Source of the DNA: DASQPA01 sp035644215
GTDB lineage: Bacteria > Acidobacteriota > Thermoanaerobaculia > Multivoradales > UBA5704
Assembly (NCBI GenBank): GCA_035644215.1
Contig: DASQPA010000125.1
Location: forward strand, 1 to 64,000
Direction of reading: 5' to 3'
DNA: 64,000 bases
Below the pieces are notes generated by a model. It was given only the letters and a program-made list of their open reading frames with translations. It did no database searches and was not told the DNA's origin. Below, piece by piece: positions 17,478-26,154 of the stretch (its first letter is position 1; each line of letters begins with the position of its first letter). The translations under genes and the position numbers were made by a program.

Positions 17478-17662
17478 CATCCCCTGTGCGGTTCGTGTTG
17501 GGTCCCTCGATTGTAGAACCAACATTCAACACTAGGGAGTCTTCTACGCACGTGGCCCGTGCCTGCCTCGCATCGACGAGGACGCTAAAGGCTCGTGGGG
17601 CGGACACCCACCTGGAGCGTTTCAGGTTCTAAACGCACACCCGCACGGCCGCGCGGGGGGTG
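17478..17662 (+). ncRNA. ssrS: 6S RNA candidate
   Basis: About 185 nt just after zapA. The ends CATCCCCTGTGCGG (17478-17491) and CCGCGCGGGGGGTG (17649-17662) pair along all 14 positions, with G-U pairs, forming the closing stem. The 3' part holds ACACCCACCTGGAGCGTTTC followed by AGGTTCTAAACGC, a small hairpin (ACCTG/CAGGT) like the one near the 3' end of proteobacterial 6S RNA. The middle should form the open-promoter-like bubble. 6S RNA binds sigma-70 RNA polymerase and modulates transcription in stationary phase. Call rests on synteny, size and stem; a covariance search was not run. Confidence 0.75.
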
Positions 17663-17670
17663 TAGTTTCA

Positions 17671-17694
17671 CCCTCTCTTTTAGAGGGCTTCTCC
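17671..17694 (+). terminator. Possible terminator after 6S RNA
   Basis: CCCTCT (17671-17676) pairs with AGAGGG (17682-17687) around a CTTTT loop, followed by a pyrimidine stretch CTTCTC. The T run is weak, so termination is uncertain. Confidence 0.3.
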
Positions 17695-17708
17695 CCGATC
17701 CGCCCGGA

Positions 17709-17740
17709 CCCCCTGTTGCTGGACAGGGGGTAAACCGGTG
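17709..17740 (+). promoter_or_regulatory. Hairpin covering the rny ribosome site
   Basis: CCCCCTGT (17709-17716) and ACAGGGGG (17723-17730) form a perfect 8-bp stem with a 6-base loop. The right arm contains the purine-rich stretch that would serve as ribosome binding site for the GTG at 17738, so the stem would hide it. This suggests control of rny translation, or simply a stable leader. Confidence 0.4.
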
Positions 17741-19309
17741 AAGAGCACCGAGACGATAGCGGCCCTGGCCGTGGCGCTGGCCATTGGAGGCGGAGCTCTC
17801 CTCCTCTGGTGGCTGGGCCTGCGCCGGAGCGGCAAGCGCATCCTGGAACAGGCCCGTCTCCAGGCGGCGAAAGCCGTCGAGGACGCCGAGCGGCAGGCGG
17901 AGAACCGCATGCGCGAGGCCGAGATCGCGGCCAAGGAGAAGCTCCTCCAGGCGCGGAGCGAATTCGAGTCCGTGTCGAGGAAGCGCCGCTCCGAGCTCGA
18001 AAGCATGGAGCGGCGGCTCACCCAGAAAGAGGACTCGCTCGACAAGCGCGTCGAGGAGGTCTTAGACCGCGAGAAGGAGACCTCCCAGAAGGACAAGTCG
18101 CTCGCCGGCCGCGAGAAGGTGCTGGAGAAGCGCGAGGCGGAGCTCGAGCGCATGTTCGAGGAGGAGCGGGGGAAGCTCGAGCAGATCGCCGGTTTGACCG
18201 CCCAGCAGGCGCGCGAGGAGCTGGTCCGCGGGATGGAGAACGAGGCCCGCATCGAGGCCGCCCACATCGTCAAGCGGATCGAGGACGAGGCGCGCGAGCA
18301 GGGCCACAAGCAGGCTCAGCGGATCATCGGCATGGCGGTCCAGCGCTCCGCCTCCGACTACGTCTCCGAGGCCACGGTCTCGGTCGTCATGCTGCCCAAC
18401 GACGAGATGAAGGGGCGGATCATCGGCCGCGAGGGGCGGAACATCCGCACCCTGGAGATGGCGACCGGCGTCGACCTGATCGTCGACGACACCCCCGAGG
18501 CGGTCATCCTCTCCGGTTTCGACCCCTTCCGCCGCGAGGTGGCGCGGGTCGCCCTGGAACGGCTGATCACCGACGGCCGCATCCACCCGGCGCGCATCGA
18601 AGAGGTGGTCGAGAAGGTCAAGGCGGAGTTCGAACAGAAGATCCTCCAGGAGGGGGAGGCGGCGCTCCTGGAGCTCTCCATTCCCGGCATGCACCCCGAG
18701 CTGGTCAAGCTCCTGGGGCGCCTGCGCTACCGCACCTCCTACGGTCAGAACGTCCTCCAGCACAGCAAGGAGGTCGCCTTCCTGGCCGGTACCATGGCGG
18801 CCGAGCTCAAGGCCAACGTCCAGGTCTCCCGAAGGGGCGGCATCCTGCACGACATCGGCAAGGCCATCGACCGCGAGATGGACGGCACCCACCTACAGAT
18901 CGGCATCGACCTGCTGCGGAAATACGGCGAGACCGAGGAGGTCGTCCACTCCATGGCCTGCCATCACGGCGACTACGACCCGCAGACGGTCGAGGCCGTC
19001 CTGGTCACCGCCGCCGACGCCCTCTCCGCCGCCCGCCCGGGCGCCCGGCGGGAGATCCTGGAGACCTACGTCAAGCGCCTGGAGAAGCTGGAGGAGATCG
19101 CCTCCAGCTTCAAGGGGGTGCAGAAGACCTTCGCCATCCAGGCCGGTCGCGAGGTCCGCATCATCGTCGACAGCGGCAAGATCAGCGACGAGCAGGCGCT
19201 CTGGCTGTCGAAGGACATCGCGCGGCGGATCGAGGGGGAGCTCACCTACCCCGGCCAGATCAAGGTGACGGTGATCCGCGAGACGCGCTCGATCGAGTTC
19301 GCCCGCTGA
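17738..19309 (+). CDS. rny: Ribonuclease Y
   Basis: A 523-residue membrane-anchored endoribonuclease that starts mRNA decay. Residues about 5-27 are a single membrane helix, followed by a long charged coiled coil to about residue 200, a KH domain (LPNDEMKGRIIGREGRNIRT, about 220-240) and an HD domain with ILHDIGKAIDRE (about 369) and MACHHGDYD (about 406). Start is GTG, confirmed by the membrane helix beginning immediately. The gene is followed by a ymdB-type gene, an order conserved in several phyla. Confidence 0.97.
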   Translation: MKSTETIAALAVALAIGGGALLLWWLGLRRSGKRILEQARLQAAKAVEDAERQAENRMREAEIAAKEKLLQARSEFESVSRKRRSELESMERRLTQKEDSLDKRVEEVLDREKETSQKDKSLAGREKVLEKREAELERMFEEERGKLEQIAGLTAQQAREELVRGMENEARIEAAHIVKRIEDEAREQGHKQAQRIIGMAVQRSASDYVSEATVSVVMLPNDEMKGRIIGREGRNIRTLEMATGVDLIVDDTPEAVILSGFDPFRREVARVALERLITDGRIHPARIEEVVEKVKAEFEQKILQEGEAALLELSIPGMHPELVKLLGRLRYRTSYGQNVLQHSKEVAFLAGTMAAELKANVQVSRRGGILHDIGKAIDREMDGTHLQIGIDLLRKYGETEEVVHSMACHHGDYDPQTVEAVLVTAADALSAARPGARREILETYVKRLEKLEEIASSFKGVQKTFAIQAGREVRIIVDSGKISDEQALWLSKDIARRIEGELTYPGQIKVTVIRETRSIEFAR

Positions 19310-19325
19310 TCGGCGGGGAGATCGG

Positions 19326-20114
19326 ATGAAGCTCCTCTTCGTCGGCGACATCATCGGCAAGCCCGGCCGCCGGGTGCTGCGCAACCTGCTGCCGCGGCTC
19401 ATCGACCGCCACCAGGTCGACTACGTGGTGGTCAACGTCGAGAACTCGGCCGGCGGTTTCGGGGTGACGCCGGAGATCCTGACCGAGCTCGACGACCTGC
19501 CCATCGACTGCTACACGACGGGCAACCACGTCTGGGACAAGAAGGAGGGCGTCGAGATCCTCGACCGCGAGCCCCGCCTCCTGCGCCCCGCCAACTACCC
19601 GGAGGGCAACCCGGGCAAGGGCCTCCACGTGGGGGAGACGGCGGCCGGGATCCAGGTGGCGACGATCAACCTCGAAGGGCGGGTCTTCATGCACAGTCTG
19701 GAGTCGCCCTTCCGGGTGGCCGACCGGCTGCTGGCGAGCCTCGACCCCAAGGTCAAGGTCGTCCTCGTCGACTTCCACTGCGAGGCCACCTCCGAGAAGC
19801 AGGCCCTGGCCTTCTACCTGGACGGCCGGGTGAGCGCCGTTCTGGGCACCCACACCCATGTCCCCACGGCGGACGAGCGGGTCCTTCCCCAGGGCACGGC
19901 GATGGTGACCGACGTCGGCATGACCGGGCCCTATGAGTCGATCATCGGCATGCGGGTGGACAAGGTACTGAAACGCTTTCTCCTCCAGACCCCGTCCTCC
20001 TTCGAGGTCGCCAAGCGCGACGTGCGCCTGGCCGCCGCGGTGGTCGACGTGGACGAGGCGACCGGCCGGGCGCGGGGCATCGAGCGGCTGCTCCTCCCCG
20101 ACCCCTCGGCCTGA
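19326..20114 (+). CDS. ymdB: YmdB/TIGR00282 family metallophosphoesterase
   Basis: A 262-residue calcineurin-like phosphoesterase. Metal ligands are in LLFVGDIIGKPGRR (about 3-16), VNVENSAGGFG (about 36-46), TGNHVWDKKE (about 64-73), VDFHCEATSEK (about 146-156) and LGTHTHVPTADE (about 174-185). Homologues hydrolyse 2',3'-cyclic AMP and affect motility/biofilm decisions in Bacillus. It follows rny by 16 bases; both genes may act in RNA turnover. Confidence 0.93.
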   Translation: MKLLFVGDIIGKPGRRVLRNLLPRLIDRHQVDYVVVNVENSAGGFGVTPEILTELDDLPIDCYTTGNHVWDKKEGVEILDREPRLLRPANYPEGNPGKGLHVGETAAGIQVATINLEGRVFMHSLESPFRVADRLLASLDPKVKVVLVDFHCEATSEKQALAFYLDGRVSAVLGTHTHVPTADERVLPQGTAMVTDVGMTGPYESIIGMRVDKVLKRFLLQTPSSFEVAKRDVRLAAAVVDVDEATGRARGIERLLLPDPSA

Positions 20115-20122
20115 GGCGACCG

Positions 20123-21124
20123 ATGGCGACGGAGCGGCAGCGCGAAGACCTCAACCGGGACTTGGGCTTCGGCGCCGTCGTCGCCCGCGACAGCGCGAGA
20201 CGGCTGCTCAACCGGGACGGCAGCTTCAACGTCGTCCGCGAGGGCCTGCGGTTCTTCGCCTCCTGGAGCCCCTACCACTACCTGCTGACCGTCTCCTGGC
20301 CGCGCTTCCTGGGCCTGGTCTCCGCCGCCTACCTGGCGGCGAACGCCTTCTTCGGCTGCCTCTTCTGCGCCCTCGGGCCGGGCGCCCTCTCCGGGGTCGA
20401 CGGCACCGGCATGGGCTCGCGCTTCCTCCAGTCCTTCTTCTTCAGCGTCCAGACCTTCGCCACCATCGGCTACGGCTCGGTCTCGCCGGTGGGGATCGCC
20501 GCCAACCTGGTCGTCACCCTGGAGTCGCTGGTCGGCCTCTTGGGCTTCGCCCTGGCGACCGGCCTCCTCTTCGCCCGCTTCTCGCGGCCCACCGCCCACA
20601 TCCTGTTCAGCGAGCCGGCGATCGTCGCCCCCTACCGCGGTATCACCGCCTTCGAGTTCCGTATCGCCAACGCGCGGCAGAACCAGCTGATCGAGGTCCA
20701 GGCCAAGCTCCTCTACGCCGGCTTCCGAGACGGCCGGGGGACGCGCGACTTCGTCCCCTTGAACCTGGAGCGCGATCGGGTGACCTTCTTTCCCCTCGCC
20801 TGGACGATCGTCCACCCGATCGACTCCGAGAGCCCGCTCTTCGGCCTCACCCGGGAGGACCTGCTCGCCGCCGACGCCGAGTTCCTCATCCTCCTCTCCG
20901 GCATCGACGAGACCTTCGCCCAGACCGTGCACGCCCGCTCCTCCTACAAGGCGAACGAGATCGTCTGGGGAGCGCGCTTCACCAACCTGTTCAAACCGCC
21001 CAAGGGCGGCGTCCTCTCGATCGACATCGGCCGCCTGCACGAGATCGAGCGCGCCGCCCTGCCGGAGGCGCTGGCTCCTCCCCCGCCCGGACCACGGCGG
21101 ATCGGCCCGGGCGAGGGCGCCTGA
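20123..21124 (+). CDS. Inward-rectifier (Kir-type) potassium channel
   Basis: A 333-residue prokaryotic Kir (KirBac-like) channel. An N-terminal amphipathic segment (NRDLGFGAVVARDSARRLLN) leads to the first membrane helix (about 68-90); the pore helix ends in the K+ filter TIGYGSVSP (about 114-122), followed by the second helix (about 128-155). The remaining half is the cytoplasmic immunoglobulin-like IRK domain, with typical FRIANARQNQLIEVQAKLLY and WTIVHPIDSESPLFGLT. Start ATG is eight bases after the ymdB stop, suggesting cotranscription. Kir channels are uncommon in bacteria. Confidence 0.93.
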   Translation: MATERQREDLNRDLGFGAVVARDSARRLLNRDGSFNVVREGLRFFASWSPYHYLLTVSWPRFLGLVSAAYLAANAFFGCLFCALGPGALSGVDGTGMGSRFLQSFFFSVQTFATIGYGSVSPVGIAANLVVTLESLVGLLGFALATGLLFARFSRPTAHILFSEPAIVAPYRGITAFEFRIANARQNQLIEVQAKLLYAGFRDGRGTRDFVPLNLERDRVTFFPLAWTIVHPIDSESPLFGLTREDLLAADAEFLILLSGIDETFAQTVHARSSYKANEIVWGARFTNLFKPPKGGVLSIDIGRLHEIERAALPEALAPPPPGPRRIGPGEGA

Positions 21125-21136
21125 CGGCGCGGCGGG

Positions 21137-21406
21137 TCACTCGCCGCCGCCCCCCCGGTGCAGGTACCAGAGATTGCGCGAGTAAATACAGAGCCCGGTC
21201 GCCTGGCCGGCGATGAACACCGGGTCCTTCTGGTGGATCGAATAGAGGAGGAGGACGGCGCCGCCGCCGAGCGAGAGGAACCAGAAGGCGCGCGGGATCA
21301 CGCTCTTCTTCTGCCGCTCGGTGGCGATCCACTGGACGAAGAAGCGGCCAAAGAAGAGAGATTGTCCGAGGAAGCCGACGAGGAGCCAGAAGTGCTTGAG
21401 GTCCAA
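21137..21406 (-). CDS. Lipid-A-disaccharide synthase N-terminal-like membrane protein (LAB_N)
   Basis: An 89-residue inner-membrane protein with three hydrophobic segments. The LAB_N family pattern is clear: KHFWLLVGFLGQSLFFGRFF, VQWIATERQKKSVIPRAFW and a final YSIHQKDPVFIAGQATGLCI block. These stand-alone proteins accompany GT2 and GT39 genes in lipid A or polyisoprenyl-linked sugar systems; the role is probably in sugar-lipid handling. TTG at 21406 is the only reasonable start. Its first 109 bases overlap the 3' end of the upstream GT2 gene in another frame. Confidence 0.8.
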   Translation of the reverse strand: MDLKHFWLLVGFLGQSLFFGRFFVQWIATERQKKSVIPRAFWFLSLGGGAVLLLYSIHQKDPVFIAGQATGLCIYSRNLWYLHRGGGGE

Positions 21407-22167
21407 TCGGTGATCTCCACCGCGAGGCGCCGGTCGATCCAGCGCCGCTGCATCCAGCGCACCGCCAGCAGATCGGCGAGCGCCCGGAAGAGGCGGTTGC
21501 GGATACTGTACTTGGTCTTGCCGTGGAGCCGCGGCCGGTGGTGGACCGGCAGCTCGGTGATCCGCCCGCCGTCCAGACGGACGAGGGTGGGGAGGAAGCG
21601 GTGCATGCCGGCGAACATGGGCACCCGCTTCATGGACTCGGCGCGGCCGGCGCGAAGCGAGCAGCCGACGTCCTCGACCCGCTCGTCGGTCGCCCAGTTG
21701 CGGACCCGGTTGGCGATGCGCGAGGAGAGTCGCCGCAGCCAGTCGTCGCGACGGTGGGTGCGGACGCCGGAGACCAGGTCCCAGCCGGGGGGAGTGGCGA
21801 GCTCCGCCAGCAGGCGCGGGATGTCGGCGGGATCGTTCTGGAGGTCGGCGTCCAGGGTCACCACGATCTCGCCCCAGGCGCTCCGGAAGCCGGCGGCGAG
21901 GGCCGCCGACTGGCCGGCGTTCTTGGCGAGATGGAGCACCCGCATCCGGGGGTCCTGGCCGGCCAGGTGCCGGAGCACCGCCAGGCTGCCGTCGGTCGAA
22001 CCGTCGTCCACCCAGAGCACCTCGTAGCTCCGGCCGGTGGGACCTAAGGCGGCGCGGATCTCCACCGCCAGGAGCGGCAGGTTCTCCGCCTCGTCGTGGA
22101 CCGGGATGACCAGGGAGACCTCGGGGGTCCAGGCGGGGGTCCGGGGAGATTGGCCGACCATTTGCAT
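21298..22167 (-). CDS. Glycosyltransferase family 2, polyprenyl-phosphate type
   Basis: A 289-residue GT2 enzyme related to dolichyl/undecaprenyl-phosphate sugar transferases (ArnC/DPM1-like). Motifs: EVSLVIPVHDEAENLP (about 16-31), VLWVDDGSTDGS (about 50-61), VTLDADLQNDPADIPRLL (about 102-119) and GKTKYSIRNRLFRALADLLA (about 216-235). Typical members end near VRWMQRRWIDRRLAVEI; the last 35 residues here are a serine-rich tail read across the next gene in a different frame. It probably makes a lipid-linked sugar used by the divergent GT39 enzyme. Confidence 0.9.
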   Translation of the reverse strand: MQMVGQSPRTPAWTPEVSLVIPVHDEAENLPLLAVEIRAALGPTGRSYEVLWVDDGSTDGSLAVLRHLAGQDPRMRVLHLAKNAGQSAALAAGFRSAWGEIVVTLDADLQNDPADIPRLLAELATPPGWDLVSGVRTHRRDDWLRRLSSRIANRVRNWATDERVEDVGCSLRAGRAESMKRVPMFAGMHRFLPTLVRLDGGRITELPVHHRPRLHGKTKYSIRNRLFRALADLLAVRWMQRRWIDRRLAVEITDWTSSTSGSSSASSDNLSSLAASSSSGSPPSGRRRA

Positions 22168-22222
22168 CGTAATATGTCACTCTTGCCGGCCGAAAGGGAC
22201 CGGAGGTTGGGCGGAGGGGCCC

Positions 22223-24007
22223 TTGCAGACGTCCGGATTCGACTCCATCCCGGATTCAATCTCCGTGCCTGCGCTCGCGCGCCGGTCGTACGGACGGGGG
22301 AGAGCCCTGTCCGCCCTGCTCCTCGCCTGGTTCGGCCTGCTCCTCGCCGGGCTCGCTTTCCAGCTCGGCGGCTATCCCCTGCTCGACCCGGACGAGGGGA
22401 GGAACGCCGAGGTCGCCCGCGAGATGGTGGCGACCGGCGACTACCTCGTGCCGCGGCTCGACGGCCTGCCCTACCTCGACAAGCCGGTCCTCTTCTTCGC
22501 CGTCGACGCCCTCTCGATGCGGCTCCTGGGAGCGAACGAGCTGGCGGCGCGGCTCCCCGCGCTTCTCTTCGCCCTCGCCACCGCCGGCCTGACCGCCGCC
22601 TTCGCCGCCCGGCTCTTCGGCCGAGAATCGGCCTGGATCGCCGGGACGGCGGCGGCCGCGACGCCGCTCGTCGTGGTCTTCTCGCGTACCGTCATCTTCG
22701 ACAGCATGCTGACCTTCTTCCTCACCCTCGCCCTCGTCGCCTTCTACCTGGCGATCGAGAGCGCTGCCGAACGGCGGTCGCCTCTCGGCTGGAGTCTCCT
22801 GGGCTGGGGGGCGATGGGGCTGGGGGTGCTCACCAAGGGGCCGGTCGCCCTCGCCGTGCCGCTCCTCGTCGCCGTCCCGTACGCTCTCTGGCGAGGCGGG
22901 CGGGGTGACCGCCGGGGTTGGCGGGCCATCGCCTCCCCACTCGGGCCAGCCCTTCTCCTCGCTCTGGTCCTCCCCTGGCTCTGGGCGATGTCGCGGCAGG
23001 TGCCGGAGTTCCTCCACTACGCCCTGGTCTCCGAGACCTGGAAGCGGATGACGACCGACCAGTTCGCGCGCACCGGTCCGCTCTGGTTCTTCGTCCCCTG
23101 CCTGCTGCTCGGCGCCCTGCCCTGGTCGTTCGTCGCCCTGGGCGCCCGGCGGCAGCTGCGGGATCTGCGGCAGGGGGAGGACGGCCGACTCGACCGGCGG
23201 CTCGTCTTCCTCTTCCTCTGGATCGGCCTGCCGTTCCTCCTCTTCTCGCTCTCCCACTCGAAGCGCCCGCAGTACATCCTGCCGCTCCTGCCGGCGGTGG
23301 CCCTGCTGGTCGCCGCGGCCTGGCGGGAGAGTGATCCCTCGCGCCCCCTTCCCGGCGCCCGGGCGGGGGCGGTCGCCTGGATCAGCTTCGGGAGCCTGTT
23401 GCTCGCCGCCGGGCTCGCCCTGCCGCGGCTCACCGCCGCGGCGGTCGTGGCCCTCCCGGCCCACCAGACCGGACCGCTGGCGCGGACCGCCCTGGCCGCC
23501 GGCCTCGCGGCTCTCCTGGGCGGCATCGCGGCCTGGCTCGGCGCGGCGCGCCGGGAGTCGGCCCTGATCGCCCTCGCCCTCCCCGCCGCGGTGCTGCCCT
23601 TCTTCCTCGCCCCCGCGCTGCGGGCGGTGGGCGACGATTTCTCCTCCCGCGACCTGGCGGCGGCGGTCGCGCCCTATCTCGCGCCCGGAGTTCAAGTGGT
23701 GGGGGTGCGGGCCTACCCCACCTCGCTGCCGTTCTACCTCGGGCGCACCGTGCTGGTGGTCGGGCCGCGCGGCCGGGAGCTCACCAGCAACTACATCATC
23801 GACTCCTTCCCCAAGTGGCTGGCCGCCCCCGAGACCCCGCTGCGCCCCTTGAGCTGGTGGCGCGGCGCCCTGGCCACCTGCGCCCGGCCGATGCTCTTCG
23901 TCGCCCACAGCGAGGACCGGGAGAACCGGTCTGTCCTCGCCCGGGCGGGCCTGCCCCTGCGCTTCGTGGACAACGACTTCGCCGCCTACGGACCGTGCAC
24001 CCCCTAG
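22223..24007 (+). CDS. Glycosyltransferase family 39, ArnT-like
   Basis: A multi-pass membrane glycosyltransferase of about 594 residues that uses polyisoprenyl-phosphate sugars as donor on the periplasmic side. The catalytic first loop is GYPLLDPDEGRNAEVAREMV, with the DPDE acid pair, and DGLPYLDKPVLFF follows; about ten hydrophobic helices follow. Start is uncertain: TTG at 22223 has a nearby GGAGG, while GTG at 22265 shortens the product to 580 residues. The next gene starts one base after the stop. With the divergent GT2 and LAB_N genes this resembles a lipid A or glycan modification unit. Confidence 0.88.
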   Translation: MQTSGFDSIPDSISVPALARRSYGRGRALSALLLAWFGLLLAGLAFQLGGYPLLDPDEGRNAEVAREMVATGDYLVPRLDGLPYLDKPVLFFAVDALSMRLLGANELAARLPALLFALATAGLTAAFAARLFGRESAWIAGTAAAATPLVVVFSRTVIFDSMLTFFLTLALVAFYLAIESAAERRSPLGWSLLGWGAMGLGVLTKGPVALAVPLLVAVPYALWRGGRGDRRGWRAIASPLGPALLLALVLPWLWAMSRQVPEFLHYALVSETWKRMTTDQFARTGPLWFFVPCLLLGALPWSFVALGARRQLRDLRQGEDGRLDRRLVFLFLWIGLPFLLFSLSHSKRPQYILPLLPAVALLVAAAWRESDPSRPLPGARAGAVAWISFGSLLLAAGLALPRLTAAAVVALPAHQTGPLARTALAAGLAALLGGIAAWLGAARRESALIALALPAAVLPFFLAPALRAVGDDFSSRDLAAAVAPYLAPGVQVVGVRAYPTSLPFYLGRTVLVVGPRGRELTSNYIIDSFPKWLAAPETPLRPLSWWRGALATCARPMLFVAHSEDRENRSVLARAGLPLRFVDNDFAAYGPCTP

Positions 24008-24008
24008 C

Positions 24009-25877
24009 ATGTGCGGAATCTATGGCGCGGTAGCCCCCGGGCACCGGTCCGGCCAAGCTCCCGGTCCTCCCACGGCGCTCGAAGGAATGGGCCAGGCCCT
24101 CCATCACCGCGGGCCGGACGGCCACTCCCTCCTGCTCGACGCGGAGTCCGGCTTCGGCACCGAGCGCCTGCGCATCGTCGACCTCGACCCGCGCGCCGAC
24201 CAGCCCTTCGTCAGCCCGAACGGCCGCCTGCGGCTCGCCTGCAATGGTGAAATTTACAACGCCCCGGAGCTGCGCCGGCGCTACCGGGACTACCCGTTCG
24301 TCTCCCGCTCGGACGTCGAGACGATCCTCCCTCTCTACTTGGACCGCGGGCTCCCCGGGTTGGCCGACCTCGACGGCATGTTCGGCCTCGCCCTCTGGGA
24401 CGGGGTGGCGGAGCAGCTGATCCTCGCCCGCGACCGGGCGGGCGAGAAACCGCTGTTCTATGTCCGGCTGGGGCGGGAGGTCTGGTTCGCCTCCGAGGTC
24501 CAGGCGCTCCTCGGGGTGCCGCGGCTGTCCCGAGAGCTGGACGAGGTGGCCCTGGCCCAGTTCCTCGCCCTGGGCTACGTCCTCGAGCCACGCACCCTCT
24601 TTTCCGCCATCCGCAGGGTCGAGGCCGGCACCTTCCTCTGTTTCGGCGTGGATGGCCGGGAGCAGGCGGTCCGCTACTGGGACCCGGCGAAGATCGCCGC
24701 CGGCTCCCCGGATGCCGGTCCGGTGGCCGATGCGGTCCCCCGCCTGCGCTCGCTCCTCGAAACCGCGGTCGGCAAGCAGGTCCAGGCGGACGTGCCGATC
24801 GGGGTCTTCACCAGCGGCGGGCTCGACTCCTCGATCCTCGCCGCCCTGACCGCCCGCACCCTGGGGGCGGACCGGGTGCACACCTACTCCGCCCGTTTCA
24901 CCGCCGCCTCCTACGACGAGTCGGCCTGGTCGGCGCGGGTCGCGGCGCGTCTCGGCACCCGCCACGTCGAGGTGGACTGCGGCGAGCCGGCCCTCCACGA
25001 GGCCTGGACCGCGGTGACCGACCAGCTGGCCGAGCCGCTCGCCGATCCCGCCATCCTTCCCGTCTATCTGCTGGCGCGGGCGGCGCGGCGGGAGGTCAAG
25101 GTCATCCTCTCCGGCGAAGGGGCGGACGAGCTGTTCGGCGGCTATCCCACCTACCTCGGGCACCGGCTCGCCCCCTGGCTCCTGCGGCTCCCCGTCCCCC
25201 TCCGGCGGCTTCTCTCCACCGGCCTCCACCGGCTCCCCGCCTCCGGCCGCAAGGTGACGATCGAGTACCTGCTGAAACGTTTCCTCGCCGAGATCGACCG
25301 GCCCTGGGCCGAGCGCCACCTCTGCTGGTTCGGGACCGGCCTGGTGCGCGACCGGGAGGGCTGGGAGCGGGCGGGCCTCGACGCCCTGCTCGCCGCGGCG
25401 GGACCCGACCCGGCGGGCGCCCTGCTTCTCGACTACCGGACCTACCTGCGCGACGGCCTCCTGGTCAAGGTCGACCGCGCCACCATGCTCCAATCGGTCG
25501 AGGCCCGGGCGCCCTACCTCGACCGTGACGTGACCGCCTTCGCCCTCGCCCTGCCGATCGAGGAGAAGATCCGCGGCCTCACCGGCAAGCGGGTCCTCAA
25601 GCGGGCGGCCCGGGCCTGGCTGCCGCGCGCCGTCGTCGAGCGCCGCAAGCGCGGGCTCTCGGTGCCGGTGGCGGGCTGGATCAACAACGGCCTGGGGCCG
25701 GAGGTCGACCGCCTGCTCGCCCCCGAGCGCCTGCGGCGCCAGGAGATCCTCGACGCTGGAAGAATCGGCCAGCTCCTCGCCGAGCACCGCGCCGGCCGCG
25801 CCAACCACGCCCGGCCGTTGTGGGCGGCTTTGGTGCTGGAGCGCTGGCTGGAACGCTGGCTGCCGGAACGGGCGTGA
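24009..25877 (+). CDS. asnB: Asparagine synthase (glutamine-hydrolysing) family protein
   Basis: A 622-residue class II amidotransferase. Cys2 after the initiator (MCGIYGAV) is the glutaminase nucleophile, and HRGPDGHSL, CNGEIYN and SRSDVETIL complete the glutaminase site. The synthetase PP-loop is TSGGLDSSILAALTA (about 267-281), with LSGEGADELFGGYP and SVEARAPYLDRDVTAFAL further on. It may make asparagine, but homologues in glycan clusters are often assigned to sugar or peptide amidation. It directly follows a GT39 gene, so the second role is possible. Confidence 0.9.
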   Translation: MCGIYGAVAPGHRSGQAPGPPTALEGMGQALHHRGPDGHSLLLDAESGFGTERLRIVDLDPRADQPFVSPNGRLRLACNGEIYNAPELRRRYRDYPFVSRSDVETILPLYLDRGLPGLADLDGMFGLALWDGVAEQLILARDRAGEKPLFYVRLGREVWFASEVQALLGVPRLSRELDEVALAQFLALGYVLEPRTLFSAIRRVEAGTFLCFGVDGREQAVRYWDPAKIAAGSPDAGPVADAVPRLRSLLETAVGKQVQADVPIGVFTSGGLDSSILAALTARTLGADRVHTYSARFTAASYDESAWSARVAARLGTRHVEVDCGEPALHEAWTAVTDQLAEPLADPAILPVYLLARAARREVKVILSGEGADELFGGYPTYLGHRLAPWLLRLPVPLRRLLSTGLHRLPASGRKVTIEYLLKRFLAEIDRPWAERHLCWFGTGLVRDREGWERAGLDALLAAAGPDPAGALLLDYRTYLRDGLLVKVDRATMLQSVEARAPYLDRDVTAFALALPIEEKIRGLTGKRVLKRAARAWLPRAVVERRKRGLSVPVAGWINNGLGPEVDRLLAPERLRRQEILDAGRIGQLLAEHRAGRANHARPLWAALVLERWLERWLPERA

Positions 25878-25954
25878 GGAGCGTCCGATTCCTGTCCCGA
25901 TTGGCCCTGCGGTGTGGGGGCGCTCGCAGGGATTCGACCAACGTTTCGGCGAAG

Positions 25955-26020
25955 GCGTAGAGACGTCCCAGGTCCTGAACGATACCCTTCGCAGTCCACG
26001 GGGACCGCGGGACGTCTCCG
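25955..26020. repeat. Dispersed hairpin element, copy 1
   Basis: Left arm GCGTAGAGACGTCCCAGGTC at 25955 faces GGACCGCGGGACGTCTCCGC at 26002, an imperfect inverted repeat sharing the AGACGTCCC core. An outer pair (TGTGGGGGCG near 25915 and CGCCCCCTACGCG near 26032) may extend the element to about 25910-26045. It shares its core with the element at 51601. Confidence 0.65.
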
Positions 26021-26120
26021 CATAGGGTTGTCGCCCCCTACGCGCGTCATTCCCTCTCTGGGCGGCCCCGCAAGTCGCGATCCCAAACAACGCCGCGAGC
26101 GATGCTTTCGCGGATCGTAT

Positions 26121-26154
26121 TCATGTCGTGTCGCGTCACGGCATGAGCGGTTTT
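26121..26154 (+). terminator. Possible rho-independent terminator
   Basis: CATGTCGTG (26121-26129) pairs with CACGGCATG (26136-26144) with one mismatch, followed by AGCGG and five Ts. It is about 245 bases after the asparagine-synthase-like gene and could end that transcript, but the T run is offset from the stem. Confidence 0.3.
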
